A stretch of 64,000 nt of DNA. Source: Planctomycetota bacterium. Lineage in GTDB: Bacteria > Planctomycetota > UBA1135 > UBA2386. Positions within the stretch are counted from its first letter, which is position 1; each line of letters begins with the position of its first letter. Made by a program: the position numbers and the translations under genes. The DNA is taken from the NCBI GenBank assembly GCA_028281765.1, contig JANQJF010000029.1, forward strand, positions 62,001-126,000. The letters run 5' to 3'. Of this stretch, positions 44,077-52,800 are shown one piece after another. The notes beneath the pieces are model-generated. The model searched no databases. It saw nothing but the letters and a program-made list of their open reading frames with translations, and was not told where the DNA came from.

Positions 44077-44135
44077 ACTTGCCTAGGCAAGTGCGCGCGA
44101 GCTGCGCTCGCGCGCTGCGATTCCTACGGAATCGC
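44077..44135. repeat. Hairpins 2-4: three adjacent perfect inverted repeats
   Basis: ACTTGCCTAGGCAAGT (44077-44092) is a 16-base palindrome. GCGCGCGAGC/GCTCGCGCGC (44093-44102, 44106-44115) has a TGC loop. GCGATTCC/GGAATCGC (44117-44124, 44128-44135) has a TAC loop. They follow hairpin 1 with 0-2 bases between them and end 27 bases before the next start codon. The tight packing without a coding function is unusual. They may be a compound terminator, a transcription-attenuation region or a remnant of a palindromic element. Confidence 0.6.
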
Positions 44136-44162
44136 GCCCCCAAACCTGGTACACCATCCCCC

Positions 44163-44978
44163 GTGATCCGCGCCACGACCACGATCCTCGCGGGATTGAT
44201 CGCATCCGCGTGCTCGTCGCTGCCCGGGCTCGACTTCCCGGAGCTGACGGTCAAGCCTCAGTACTACCTGGCGAAGCTGCGCGGCAAGACTCGGATGCAG
44301 TCGGCGCCCGCGGGGCAGCCGCTGCAGAACAACGCGGCGATGGACCTCAAGACCGTCGGCATGCGCAAGCGTGACGACGACTACGGGGGTCTGCTGGCCT
44401 ATGGCGACGGGTTCTCCGGCCTCGAGTTCAGCTACGCGCGGTTCGAGATCGACACGAGCGACCGCGGGCGCACGACCGCGGACTGGGGCGTGATCCCGGC
44501 CGGCTCGATCGTCGAGTCGAAGTTCGACATCGAGGAATTCAAGCTGTCCTACATCGGCCAGGTCTGGGAGCACGAGACCGAGAACGAGACGCGCTTGCAG
44601 TTCGGGCTCGGCGGCACGCTCGCCCACCGGGAGGGCAAGTTCGTGCTCAAGGAAGACGGCGGCGGGCTGTCTCAGATCGCGCGCTTCCAAGACGACGGCA
44701 TCCCCTACGCGGCCGCGCGCCTGCGGGGATCCGCGCAGGGCTTCGCGCTGACGATGGACTACGCCTGGACGAACCTGACGTTCGGGGGCGACTTCGACGG
44801 TCAGATGCAGGACTACGCGCTGACCGGCTCCTACACACTCGAAGACCAGGACATCACGTTCTTCGCGGGGTTCCGCTGGCTCGAGCTGCCGACGAGCGGC
44901 ACGGGTGAAGGTGGGTTCGCCTACGACAACGACTACCGCCTCGAGGGCTGGGTGCTTGGCGCCGAGCTCCGATTCTGA
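44163..44978 (+). CDS. Outer-membrane beta-barrel protein with lipoprotein-type signal
   Basis: GTG at 44163; 271 residues. Signal VIRATTTILAGLIASACSSL (lipobox ASAC). The rest alternates hydrophobic and polar residues in strands: 'GLEFSYARFEIDTSD', 'FKLSYIGQVWEHE', 'RLQFGLGGTLAHRE', 'GFALTMDYAWTNLTFG', 'QDYALTGSYTLEDQDITFFA', finishing 'LEGWVLGAELRF'. The terminal Phe is the BAM-recognition feature of many barrel proteins. A lipid anchor plus barrel is uncommon, so the Cys may instead be part of an ordinary signal peptide. It follows the four-hairpin region. Confidence 0.7.
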   Translation: MIRATTTILAGLIASACSSLPGLDFPELTVKPQYYLAKLRGKTRMQSAPAGQPLQNNAAMDLKTVGMRKRDDDYGGLLAYGDGFSGLEFSYARFEIDTSDRGRTTADWGVIPAGSIVESKFDIEEFKLSYIGQVWEHETENETRLQFGLGGTLAHREGKFVLKEDGGGLSQIARFQDDGIPYAAARLRGSAQGFALTMDYAWTNLTFGGDFDGQMQDYALTGSYTLEDQDITFFAGFRWLELPTSGTGEGGFAYDNDYRLEGWVLGAELRF

Positions 44979-44997
44979 GGGACGCGCTGGCGAGCGG

Positions 44998-45417
44998 ATG
45001 AGCGAAGCCCCCACCACCTTCCGAGTCGGGATGCGTTCCCTACCGTTGTGCCTGCTCGCCGGCGCGCTGGGTGGACTCGCGTGGGGCGCGATAGGCTGGG
45101 GAGTCGTGCTCGCCAGGCCCGTCCCGGGTCTGCCGCTCTGGGCGGTGTGGACAATCTTCCTCGCATTCGGCGTCGCGTTCCCGGTGCACTGCTGGACCGC
45201 ATCCGGCACGCTGACGATCGACGCGACGGCGAGCAGCGTGCGAATTGAACGCGGACACGGTGCGCCCATCCGGGTCCAGCCGACAGACATCGAGAACGTC
45301 GTCGCGTCTCCACGCGGAATCCGCATCGAACAAAAAGACGGGACGAAGACGACCCTGCTCTGCAGCCAACCCGACGAGGTGGCGAACGCCCTCGAGCAGG
45401 TTCGCAATCCGGGCTGA
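44998..45417 (+). CDS. Small membrane protein with PH-like C-terminal region
   Basis: ATG at 44998; 139 residues. Two transmembrane helices (LPLCLLAGALGGLAWGAIGW, LWAVWTIFLAFGVAFPVH). The C-terminal 60 residues are strand-rich ('LTIDATASSVRIERG', 'IRVQPTDIENVVASPRGIRI', 'TLLCSQPDEVANALEQVR'), the pattern of a bacterial PH-like domain with a final helix. That assignment is from pattern only. It starts 19 bp after the barrel gene, so it may share its transcript. Confidence 0.6.
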   Translation: MSEAPTTFRVGMRSLPLCLLAGALGGLAWGAIGWGVVLARPVPGLPLWAVWTIFLAFGVAFPVHCWTASGTLTIDATASSVRIERGHGAPIRVQPTDIENVVASPRGIRIEQKDGTKTTLLCSQPDEVANALEQVRNPG

Positions 45418-45483
45418 TCGCGCGATCCGAAAGGCATCGGAGAATCGTCGAGCCGCGACCGCATCACGGCGCGTAGTCACCCC

Positions 45484-45609
45484 ATGCGCCACGGTTCGAG
45501 TCGTTCGATGCACCCGGAAAACCTACTGACCCAGGGGCTGGTGGCCGCGTGGCGCGTCGTCGCGTTCTGCCTCGCAGTCGTCGTGCTCGGGGCCTTTTTG
45601 GTCGCCTGA
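45484..45609 (+). CDS. Possible 41-residue single-pass membrane peptide
   Basis: An ORF starting ATG at 45484 (or 45508) with one clear hydrophobic helix (VVAFCLAVVVLGAFLVA) at the C terminus and an amphipathic start (MHPENLLTQGLVAAW). There is no Shine-Dalgarno sequence. It is in frame with the downstream SirB1-like gene but separated from it by the TGA and about 90 bp. It lies in the largest gene-free gap of the window. Small membrane peptides of this look can be real or chance. Confidence 0.3.
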   Translation: MRHGSSRSMHPENLLTQGLVAAWRVVAFCLAVVVLGAFLVA

Positions 45610-45699
45610 TTCGCGACCGGCTCTACCAGCGGTCGCGGCATTTTCGGGGCAACTCGGTTCGCTCCGCGCCCTGAGGGCGCTACACTCCCGGCTGCACCC

Positions 45700-46380
45700 G
45701 TGGCTCGCGTCGAACCCATTCACTGTCGACGCGCCGCCTTCGAACTGATGGCGGCGCAATCCGAGAACCTCGCGGAAGCGCACTCGCTTCTCGCCGGGGC
45801 GGTCGCGATCGCGATGCACGAGATGCCGGAGGCGTCGATCGAGTCGACGCACGAGCAGATCGAAGAGCTCGTCTCGGAGATCCGCGCGCGCTTCCAGAGC
45901 GACTCGGCCCGCGCGGCAGTCGCGCACGCGCACACGGTGATGTTCGACGAGCGTCGGTTCAGCTGCGTCGTCGGCGAGCACGAACCGCTCGACAGCTATC
46001 TGCCGGCCGTCCTCGAACGTCGACGTGGTCTGCCGATCCTGCTCGTGCTGGTCTACAAGCTCGTGCTCGAACGCCTCGGCGTTCCGGTCCACGGGCTGAA
46101 CACGCCGGGGCGCTTCTTCGCCGGCGTCGAGTTCGGCGACTCCGTGATGATCGTCGACTGCGCGGCCGGCGGCCGAGTGCTGACGATGCGCGAGCTCGTC
46201 AACTTCGTGCTCAAGCAGACGGGCGCGTCGAGCCTGCCCGCCGAGAACCCGCTGCCGCTCGCCACCCACCGCGACTGGCTCCAGCGCTTGCTCCGCAACC
46301 TGATGCACTGCTTCGGCATGCGGAACCGCCCGACCGAGTTCGCGGCGATGGTCGAGCTCAAGGAACTCCTCGAGTCCTGA
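45700..46380 (+). CDS. SirB1-family transglutaminase-like protein
   Basis: GTG start; 226 residues, cytoplasmic. The SirB1 core is recognisable: 'DSYLPAVLERRRGLPILLVL' (usually 'N..l..VL.rR.GiPisL'), 'YKLVLERLGVPVHGLNTPGR' ('Y..va..lGl...GvnlPGHFL') and 'FFAGVEFGDSVMIVDCAAGG' ('D.f.GG.lL'). Family members are usually TPR-bearing proteins with a transglutaminase-like fold; the TPR tail is missing here and the conserved His of PGHF is Arg (PGRF). The enzyme activity is unknown and may be absent. Confidence 0.75.
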   Translation: MARVEPIHCRRAAFELMAAQSENLAEAHSLLAGAVAIAMHEMPEASIESTHEQIEELVSEIRARFQSDSARAAVAHAHTVMFDERRFSCVVGEHEPLDSYLPAVLERRRGLPILLVLVYKLVLERLGVPVHGLNTPGRFFAGVEFGDSVMIVDCAAGGRVLTMRELVNFVLKQTGASSLPAENPLPLATHRDWLQRLLRNLMHCFGMRNRPTEFAAMVELKELLES

Positions 46381-46458
46381 GCGACGCGGAAGTGCCGCCG
46401 GCACCGACCGCACGAGCACCCGATCAAGACTGCCGCGACCGGATGCCGCTGTAGAAGC

Positions 46459-46665
46459 ATGCTCCAATCTCTCGCAGAGATCGGCACCTCCGAGGCCCAG
46501 GCCAAATACGCCGCCGACCAGAACATCGCAATCGCGAAGCGCGCCCAGGACCACCAGAAGGTCGAAGGCGAAGCCGCGGTCTCGCTGATCGAGAAGGCGG
46601 GCGACATCGGCAAGGCGGGACCGACCGGCGACCACACCGGCAAGCTCGTCAACACCTACTCCTGA
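46459..46665 (+). CDS. Small YjfB-like protein (putative motility protein family)
   Basis: 68 residues. The core is two helices with the pattern QNIAIAKRAQDHQKVEGEAA then VSLIEKAGDIG, and the end is 'GKLVNTYS'. This resembles the small YjfB family ('ev...vlKkalD.q.qqa..ll..l'), annotated as putative motility proteins although no function is proven. No flagellar gene is within the window. No Shine-Dalgarno sequence is obvious. Spacing of 78 bp to the gene before and 93 bp to the next suggests separate transcription or a loose operon. Confidence 0.6.
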   Translation: MLQSLAEIGTSEAQAKYAADQNIAIAKRAQDHQKVEGEAAVSLIEKAGDIGKAGPTGDHTGKLVNTYS

Positions 46666-46758
46666 TTCGAAACGCGCACGCGTCGATCCCATCGGTTGTT
46701 CGGGGATCGTCTCGATTCGGGGCGCCAGGCTTCCGCCGCGAAGACCGATGCACGGTTC

Positions 46759-47331
46759 GTGGCCAAGAAGAACGACAAGAAGAAGCGCAAGTCGAAGAAC
46801 AAGAAGAAGTCCGCTCTGCCGCGTATCGCGACGGTCGGCTTCCTCGGCTTGCTGATCGCCTCACTCTGCCTGACGACCATCGACCTCCTCGCGAGGCTCG
46901 ACGGTCTCGAGGAGGAGGCATGGTTCCAGCCTCTGCTGGAGGGCAACCTACTGCCCTTGATGTTCAGCGGCACGCTGTGGAGCGCCTTCCCGAGCGTTGC
47001 CGTGTCGGTCGACATGATGCTCGCGATCCTCCCGGGCATCCTGACGCTCGTCATCGCCGGGGTCTGCACGTTCTTGTTCCGCCGCGTGGCGCGGTGCAAG
47101 TGGACGACCGTGGGACTGGCCATTGCGTCCGTCAGTTCGGTTCCGCTCGTGTGCGGCACCTTCGGGATGTTCGCGAAGGTCCCGCCGACCGAACTCGGCT
47201 CCTGGGCCAGCCTGATGCTGCTGACCCTGCTCTACGGCTCGGCGCTCTGCACGGGCTGCGCGCTGCTCGACGTCGTGATGCCGAACGCGAAGGAACAGCG
47301 CAAGGTCACGACGAAGGCCGCGCACGCGTAG
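46759..47331 (+). CDS. Small polytopic membrane protein with Lys-rich N terminus
   Basis: GTG at 46759 is the likely start; a TTG at 46696 is an alternative. 190 residues. The first 20 are strongly basic (KKNDKKKRKSKNKKK) and so cytoplasmic. Four helices follow: IATVGFLGLLIASLCLTTID, MMLAILPGILTLVIAGVCTF, TTVGLAIASVSSVPLVCGTF and SLMLLTLLYGSALCTGCALL. No family recognised. The 3' end overlaps the 3' end of the convergent uridine-kinase-like gene by 26 bases. Confidence 0.65.
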   Translation: MAKKNDKKKRKSKNKKKSALPRIATVGFLGLLIASLCLTTIDLLARLDGLEEEAWFQPLLEGNLLPLMFSGTLWSAFPSVAVSVDMMLAILPGILTLVIAGVCTFLFRRVARCKWTTVGLAIASVSSVPLVCGTFGMFAKVPPTELGSWASLMLLTLLYGSALCTGCALLDVVMPNAKEQRKVTTKAAHA

Positions 47332-47950
47332 CGCGTTCGCGACGGCGCGCGATCTCGGCGGCGACCTCACGCGTCGTCGTCTCGATCGGGCGCATGCCGG
47401 ACACGACGAGATCGGCGACCTCCTTGGCCGGCTCGACGAACTCTTCGTGCATCGGCCGCACCGTATCGAGGTACTGCGAGCACACGCTCTCCACGGTGCG
47501 TCCGCGCTCCGCGACGTCACGGCGGAGTCGCCGGAGGAACCGCATGTCCGGCGGCGTGTCGACGAAGACGCGGAGGTCGAATCTCGGCCGCAGCACGTCG
47601 ACGGAGAACAGCAGGATCCCTTCGACGACCACGACCGGGTGGGGATCGATCAGCGACACGACGTCCTTGCGGGTGTGCGTCGCGAAGCAGTAGCGGAGCT
47701 CCGGAACGGCACGCCCGGCGCGGAGCGCGTCGAGGTCGTCGCCGAGCCGCGCGTTGTCGAGCGCGCGGGGATGGTCGAAGTTCACGACCGCGCGCTCCGG
47801 CGGCTCCATGTGGGACAGGTCGTGATAGTACGCATCGTGCTCGATGCGCACGGCATGCTCCGCGCCGAGGTTCGCGCAGACGGACCGCGCGAGCGTCGTC
47901 TTGCCGCTGCCGGATCCACCGACGATGCCGATCACGAAGGGAGCGCTCAC
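47306..47950 (-). CDS. Uridine kinase-like P-loop kinase
   Basis: GTG at 47950; 214 residues, the usual length of Udk. Walker A is GIVGGSGSGKTTLA (8-21). Then comes EHDAYYHDLSHMEPPERAVV (equivalent of the 'qDsYY.d.s....e...NfDhP' signature), NFDHPRALDN and VVVVEGILLFSVDVLRPRFD (Walker B and following). Later 'FVDTPPDMRFLRRLRRDVAE' and 'GRTVESVCSQYLDTVRPMHE' match the lid and 'R...Y...v.PmH..fv.P' signature. It should phosphorylate uridine/cytidine to the monophosphate. The start is divergent from the enolase-superfamily gene, with 63 bp between. Confidence 0.88.
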   Translation of the reverse strand: MSAPFVIGIVGGSGSGKTTLARSVCANLGAEHAVRIEHDAYYHDLSHMEPPERAVVNFDHPRALDNARLGDDLDALRAGRAVPELRYCFATHTRKDVVSLIDPHPVVVVEGILLFSVDVLRPRFDLRVFVDTPPDMRFLRRLRRDVAERGRTVESVCSQYLDTVRPMHEEFVEPAKEVADLVVSGMRPIETTTREVAAEIARRRERATRARPSS

Positions 47951-48013
47951 GGGCGTAGGGGAACCGATCGGAGCGAGAATCGCAAGCGAACACACGCCGG
48001 CTACAGTGTGCGG

Positions 48014-49066
48014 ATGCTCGACGAACGGATCGCGACCCTCACGCTCGAGATCGACGACTACGAGCTGCGGCCCCTGCAGTCTTCGACGAGCAGCGGCTGG
48101 ACACGCCACTCGACCGTCGTCGCACTCCGCGGCGCCGGCCACGAAGGCCTCGGCGAGGACGTGACGTACGAGAAGGACGACCAGCTCGGCTTTCAGGCGA
48201 CCGGCGGCTCTCACGATCTTCGCGGGCGCATGACGTTCGACGAGTTCTCCCGAAGGCTCGATGCCGTCGCGCTCTTCGCGGCGCCGCCGACGCGCACGAT
48301 GAACCGGCTGTACCGACGCTGGGCGTTCGAGAGCGCGGCCCTCGACCTCGCGTTGCGGCAGAACGGACTGTCGCTCGCCGCGGCGCTCGATCGCGAGTTC
48401 GCGCCGCTGCGCTACGTCGTATCACTCGGACTCGGCTCGCCCCCGTCGACCGAGCCGCTGCAGCGAATCCGCGACTCGTATCCTGGCGCCGAATTCAAGG
48501 TCGACCTCTCGCCGGAGTGGACCGCCGAGACCGCGCGCGCGCTCGAAGCGTTCGGCGGCGTCACGACGATCGACCTCAAGGGTCAGTATCACGGCTCGTT
48601 CGAAGGCCCGCCGGCCAACGCGACGCAGTACCGGGCCGTGGCCGAGCTGCTGCCCGAGGCGTGGATCGAAGACCCCTCGTTCGAGGCCGAGGCGTACGAC
48701 ACCCTCACCGCCCACCTCGATCGCGTGACCTGGGACGCGAACATTCACTCCGTCGCGGACGTCGTCCAGCTCCCGACGGTGCCACGCTGCGTCAACATCA
48801 AGCCGTCGCGGTTCGGCTTCGTCTCGGAGCTCCTGCGCTGCTACGAGTTCTGCGAGTCGCGAGGCATGCGGATGTACGGCGGCGGTCAGTTCGAACTCGG
48901 CGCGGGCCGCGGCCAGATCCAATACCTCGCGAGCTTGTTTCATCCGGACGGAGCAAACGACGTCGCGCCCCTCGGCTTCAACCGCGACGTGACCGAACCG
49001 GGCATGCCGACGAGCCCGATGACGATCGCGGCGGCGCCAATCGGATTTCGCGCGGATTCCGACTAA
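48014..49066 (+). CDS. Enolase-superfamily enzyme (MLE/dipeptide-epimerase-like)
   Basis: ATG at 48014 gives 350 residues. N-terminal capping domain followed by the barrel. Visible barrel elements: 'AEFKVDLSPEWTAETARALE' (third-strand Lys-x-Asp region), 'TTIDLKGQYHGSF', 'WIEDPSFEAEAYDTLT' (metal-binding Glu), 'DRVTWDANIHSVADV', 'VNIKPSRFGFVSELLR' (Lys on strand 6) and 'MRMYGGGQFELGAGRGQIQY'. This matches the enolase superfamily in its MLE/muconate-lactonizing branch, which does proton abstraction next to a carboxylate. The 'GGGQFELG.GR.Q' ending is common in a group of such proteins without a proven substrate. Confidence 0.8.
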   Translation: MLDERIATLTLEIDDYELRPLQSSTSSGWTRHSTVVALRGAGHEGLGEDVTYEKDDQLGFQATGGSHDLRGRMTFDEFSRRLDAVALFAAPPTRTMNRLYRRWAFESAALDLALRQNGLSLAAALDREFAPLRYVVSLGLGSPPSTEPLQRIRDSYPGAEFKVDLSPEWTAETARALEAFGGVTTIDLKGQYHGSFEGPPANATQYRAVAELLPEAWIEDPSFEAEAYDTLTAHLDRVTWDANIHSVADVVQLPTVPRCVNIKPSRFGFVSELLRCYEFCESRGMRMYGGGQFELGAGRGQIQYLASLFHPDGANDVAPLGFNRDVTEPGMPTSPMTIAAAPIGFRADSD

Positions 49067-49095
49067 CAGTCCTCGATTCGGAGCGTCATGCCCCC

Positions 49096-49827
49096 ATGCC
49101 GAAGTCTGCCCTGTGGTCCGGTCTTCTCGCTTGGGTACTCGCGGCGTGCGCGACTCCGAGCCCACACCTGGCCGACGCGGAGGCCGCGGCTGCGGATCCG
49201 GCGCGAGGCGCGGACCATGCATTGGCCGCCTTGCGAACGGCCCTCGCACAGGGCGAATGCCGCGCGACCGAACTGCTCGCACGTCCCGGACTCGCCGCGC
49301 TGTTCGACGACCCCGAGACGCGTTCGCGCCTCGTCCGATTGGTGCGCAACCATACGAACGAGAGCACCTGCGAGATCGCCGGCGCAAACGAGCCCGGACG
49401 ACGGCTGTCCGCACGCCTGCGCTTCCTCAGTGCGGACGGCAGCGCCGCCGCCGGCGCCCTCGTGTTCCTCTACCACGCGCGCGCGGACGGTCGCTACACG
49501 GCCGAAGCGGACGAGCCCGGCGCCGGCGATCGCAATCCCCGCTTCTTCACTTGGCTCGTCACCGATGACGAGGGCGTGATCGAAGTCGACACGATCCTGC
49601 CCGGCGGCTACGGCGGCGCGCCACCACACTTCCACCTCGGCGTCGCTCCCGGCGGCGATGCGAGCGGTCCCCGCACCGGCGGCTCGCTCTACTTCCGCGG
49701 AGACTGGCCGCTCGATCCGGAGGTCGAATCGGACACGGCAGCGGGCGTCGCCTGGCTCCTCGACGTCGAGGAAGGCGCGAACGGACTACACGTGAGCGGC
49801 GACCTGAAGCTGCGACCACCGGGCTGA
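49096..49827 (+). CDS. Lipoprotein with intradiol-dioxygenase-like domain
   Basis: ATG at 49096; 243 residues. Lipoprotein signal MPKSALWSGLLAWVLAAC (lipobox LAAC). The C-terminal region has the intradiol dioxygenase pattern: 'GALVFLYHARADGRYTAEAD' (strand plus 'YTxEA'), 'RFFTWLVTDDEGVIEVDTIL', then 'PGGYGGAPPHFHLGVAP', the 'P..Y....PHIH' iron-ligand His pair. Catalytic Tyr residues are only partly visible (RYTAEA). It could be an exported dioxygenase relative or a binding protein. Start codon 30 bp after the enolase-superfamily gene; possibly the same transcript. It converges on the PVC dehydrogenase with 4 bp between stops. Confidence 0.75.
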   Translation: MPKSALWSGLLAWVLAACATPSPHLADAEAAAADPARGADHALAALRTALAQGECRATELLARPGLAALFDDPETRSRLVRLVRNHTNESTCEIAGANEPGRRLSARLRFLSADGSAAAGALVFLYHARADGRYTAEADEPGAGDRNPRFFTWLVTDDEGVIEVDTILPGGYGGAPPHFHLGVAPGGDASGPRTGGSLYFRGDWPLDPEVESDTAAGVAWLLDVEEGANGLHVSGDLKLRPPG

Positions 49828-49831
49828 CCGC

Positions 49832-52800
49832 TCACGAGTCCGCGAGCAAGAACGCGCGCAGGTCGGCGATCTCCTGCGCGGACAGTCCGAGCGCCGCGAC
49901 CTCCGGCATCAGCGAGATGTCCTGCTTCTGACGCGCGACGACCTGGCTCGCGGCGAAGATCACGCGCTGGCCGGCCATGTCCTTGACCACGACGTTCGCG
50001 CCGTCCGCGAGGATGTAGCCGACGTGCACCGTGCCGTCCGCGAGCTCGAACACCCACGAGTCGTAGCCGAACGAGATCGCCGCGCTCGGGTTGAGGATCG
50101 CGTCCACGAGTCCGGTCGCGCCGAGCTTCCTCCGCACGAGCGTCAGTTCGGGGCCGATGTCTCCACCCTTGCCCTGCACGACGTGGCACACCGCGCATCC
50201 TGCTTTCGCACCAAAGTAGAGCTCGCGACCCCGCGCGACATCGCCGGGCAAACGCGCGAGCTCTTCGATCGGCGGCAGCGGGTCCGCGGCGCGACCCGGC
50301 CGCGCGAAGTAACGGCTCGCGAGCGTGCGCACGGTCTCGTCCGGCGACCGGAAGATCGACTGCGCGACGAGCGACTTCGTCGACGCGTCGAGTTTCCCGG
50401 CGGCGGCGAGATCGATCAGCAGCGTCCCGCCCGCACCGGTGCCCGCGAGCTCCCGGATCGCGGCCTCGCGCGCCGACGCGTCATTCCCGGCGAGCTGCGC
50501 CGAGAGCTTCGCAATGCGCGGGTCCGGCCCGTCCGCTTCGGGAACCGCGCCGAACACCCGGAACTCGATCGACGTCGCGCGGCCACCCTGCTGCGACGTG
50601 CCGCCGACGTCGGGACCGATCGTCGCGTCGAAGCGTTCGAACCCGTCCGGCACGCGCACGACGATCTCGGAATCCGCGTGCACGCCGATCCCGTGCTCGA
50701 AGCTCCGGTCGCCGATCTTCAGCGGACGCCCACCGGCGTTGCGGTTCCTGCCGAGCGAACCCCAGCCGACCTTCTCGGAAGTCCAGCCGTGGTCCAGCAG
50801 GGACAGCTCACGACCGCCACCGACAAAACGCGGATCGATCCAGTCGGCCCAGTCGCAGCTGATCCCGTCCCCGGCGTCTTCGACGACGAGCCACAGCGTG
50901 CGGCAGTCGCCGAGTTCGACCGAGATCTCACGGGCTCCGCTGCGCACCGTCCCGCTCGAGAACAGCTGCTTCGCGCGCGCGCGGTCGCCACCGAACGGCG
51001 ACACGACGCCGTGCTTTGCCCAGTCGTTGGTCTGCCGGTTGTTGACCCACCACACGGCTTCGGAGCGCGTGTCTTCGGGCCCGGCCTCAGCCACCGACAC
51101 CATCGACTCCGCGGCGCGCTTCTCGTCGATGAACGCGAGCGCGGTGATCGCCTGGCTCCGCATCGCGCGCGGCAGCTCGGCTGCCATGATGCGCTTCATC
51201 AGTGCCGGCACGCAGCCGGGCGGGTGCAGCCGCCACACGATCTCGGCGAATGCAGGGGTCCACTTCCGCGGGTCGACGTCCTGCTGCTCGAGCAAACGGA
51301 CGAACAGCTCCTCCTCGAGTCCTCGCGCGGCGTCGCCAAGCGACTCGAGGTAGTGCCGATCGCCGACGCGGAAGCGCTGGGCCAACCGCACGAGGAGCGG
51401 CAGCCGCTTCTCCTCCGGCCAATCCCGGATCTGGTACGCGACTTCGCGACGCACGAGCGGCGACTCGTCGGCGACCAGGCTCGCCGCGCGGTCGGGACGC
51501 GCGCGCAACGCGACGAGGCGAATGCGCTCGTCCTCGTCGCCGCGGGCCGCATCGATCGCATCCTCGTCGCCGAGCAGCGCGAGCGCCCATACCGCCCTCG
51601 CCCGCCAGGTCGGATTGCCACCGGTCCGCTTCGCGATTCCGCGCAGCGTCTCCGCGAGTTCGGGACTCGCAAGCAGCTTCTCGAGGTAGGTCGCGCGCAC
51701 GCTGGCCGCCGGGTGTGTGATCGCCTGCATTGCGCGCTGCAGCGCACGCATCGGTCGACGCCGGCCGGACTCGCGCACCGGAGCCACGCGAAGGATGCGG
51801 CCGTACGCCTCCCGGTCCCGCGCGGCGTGACCACCGACACCCGGATCCCACCAGTCGGAGACGTAGACGGCGCCGTCGGCGCCCACCACGACGTCACTCG
51901 GACGAAACCAGCGCGCGCGATCCCCCTTCTTGGGCCGGATCAACTCGCCGCGATCGAGCTCCCAGCCGGAGCCGATGCGTTTCGGCTTGTGCGCGTACAC
52001 GACGCCGGCACCCGCGTCGCAGTTGAGTACTCGACCGACGTAGCGCTGCGGAAGGATGCCGTCCTCGTAGACGGCGACACCCGTCGGCCCGCCGCCACCA
52101 TTGAAGCAACCGGGCGGCGCGACGCCCGGGTCGTCGGCGTGCCACTGCGCGCGCTGGTGATTCTGACCCGGCCGCTTGTCCGCGCGCCAGCCGCGCGTCC
52201 CGTCTGCCGAGAAGTAGCCGTAGTTGCCCCCCGGCATGACCCAGGTCGTGCGGCAGCCCGCGTTGCCATCGTCGTCGTTGTCGCTCTGCCACAGGTTGCC
52301 AAAGGCGTCGACCGCCACCTCGTACGGGTTGCGGAAGTTGTGCGCGAGCACGCGGAGCCCTCGGCCGTTTCGCCCGACCCGCATGACGATGCCGCCGGTC
52401 CACGCGCGGCCGTCGTCGCTGACGAGCCCTGGCTTGTTCGGCGCCGCCTTCGCCCCACCACCGGTGTAGATGCTGCCCGATCGGAGATGCCACCCGTCCC
52501 CGTCCTCGACGAGGTGCGGGCCGGCGTTGCCCGCGTTGAAGTAGAGCACCGCGTCGGGCCCCATCGTGACCGAGTGCAGCCCGTGGTCGTGATCGTGCCC
52601 GCCGAATCCGGTCAAGAAGACCCCGCGCTCGTCCGCCACGAGGTCGCCGTTCTTGTCCGTGTAGACGAACAAATTGGGTGAGCACGAAACGAACACACGG
52701 TTGCCGATCACCGCGATGCCGAGCGGCGACACCAGGTCTTCGTCCTGCGCGAACACCGTCGACTTGTCGCACTTGCCATCGCCGTCCGTGTCCTCGAGAA

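Noticed and set aside
45607..45609. A second possible selenocysteine UGA joining the 45484 ORF to the SirB1-like gene
   Set aside because: No redox motif surrounds it, the joined 30-residue linker is not protein-like, and SirB1 proteins do not extend this way.
50024..52681. An 885-codon antisense frame under the PVC dehydrogenase gene
   Set aside because: Same kind of shadow. The minus-strand protein has a signal peptide, known domains and a haem motif.
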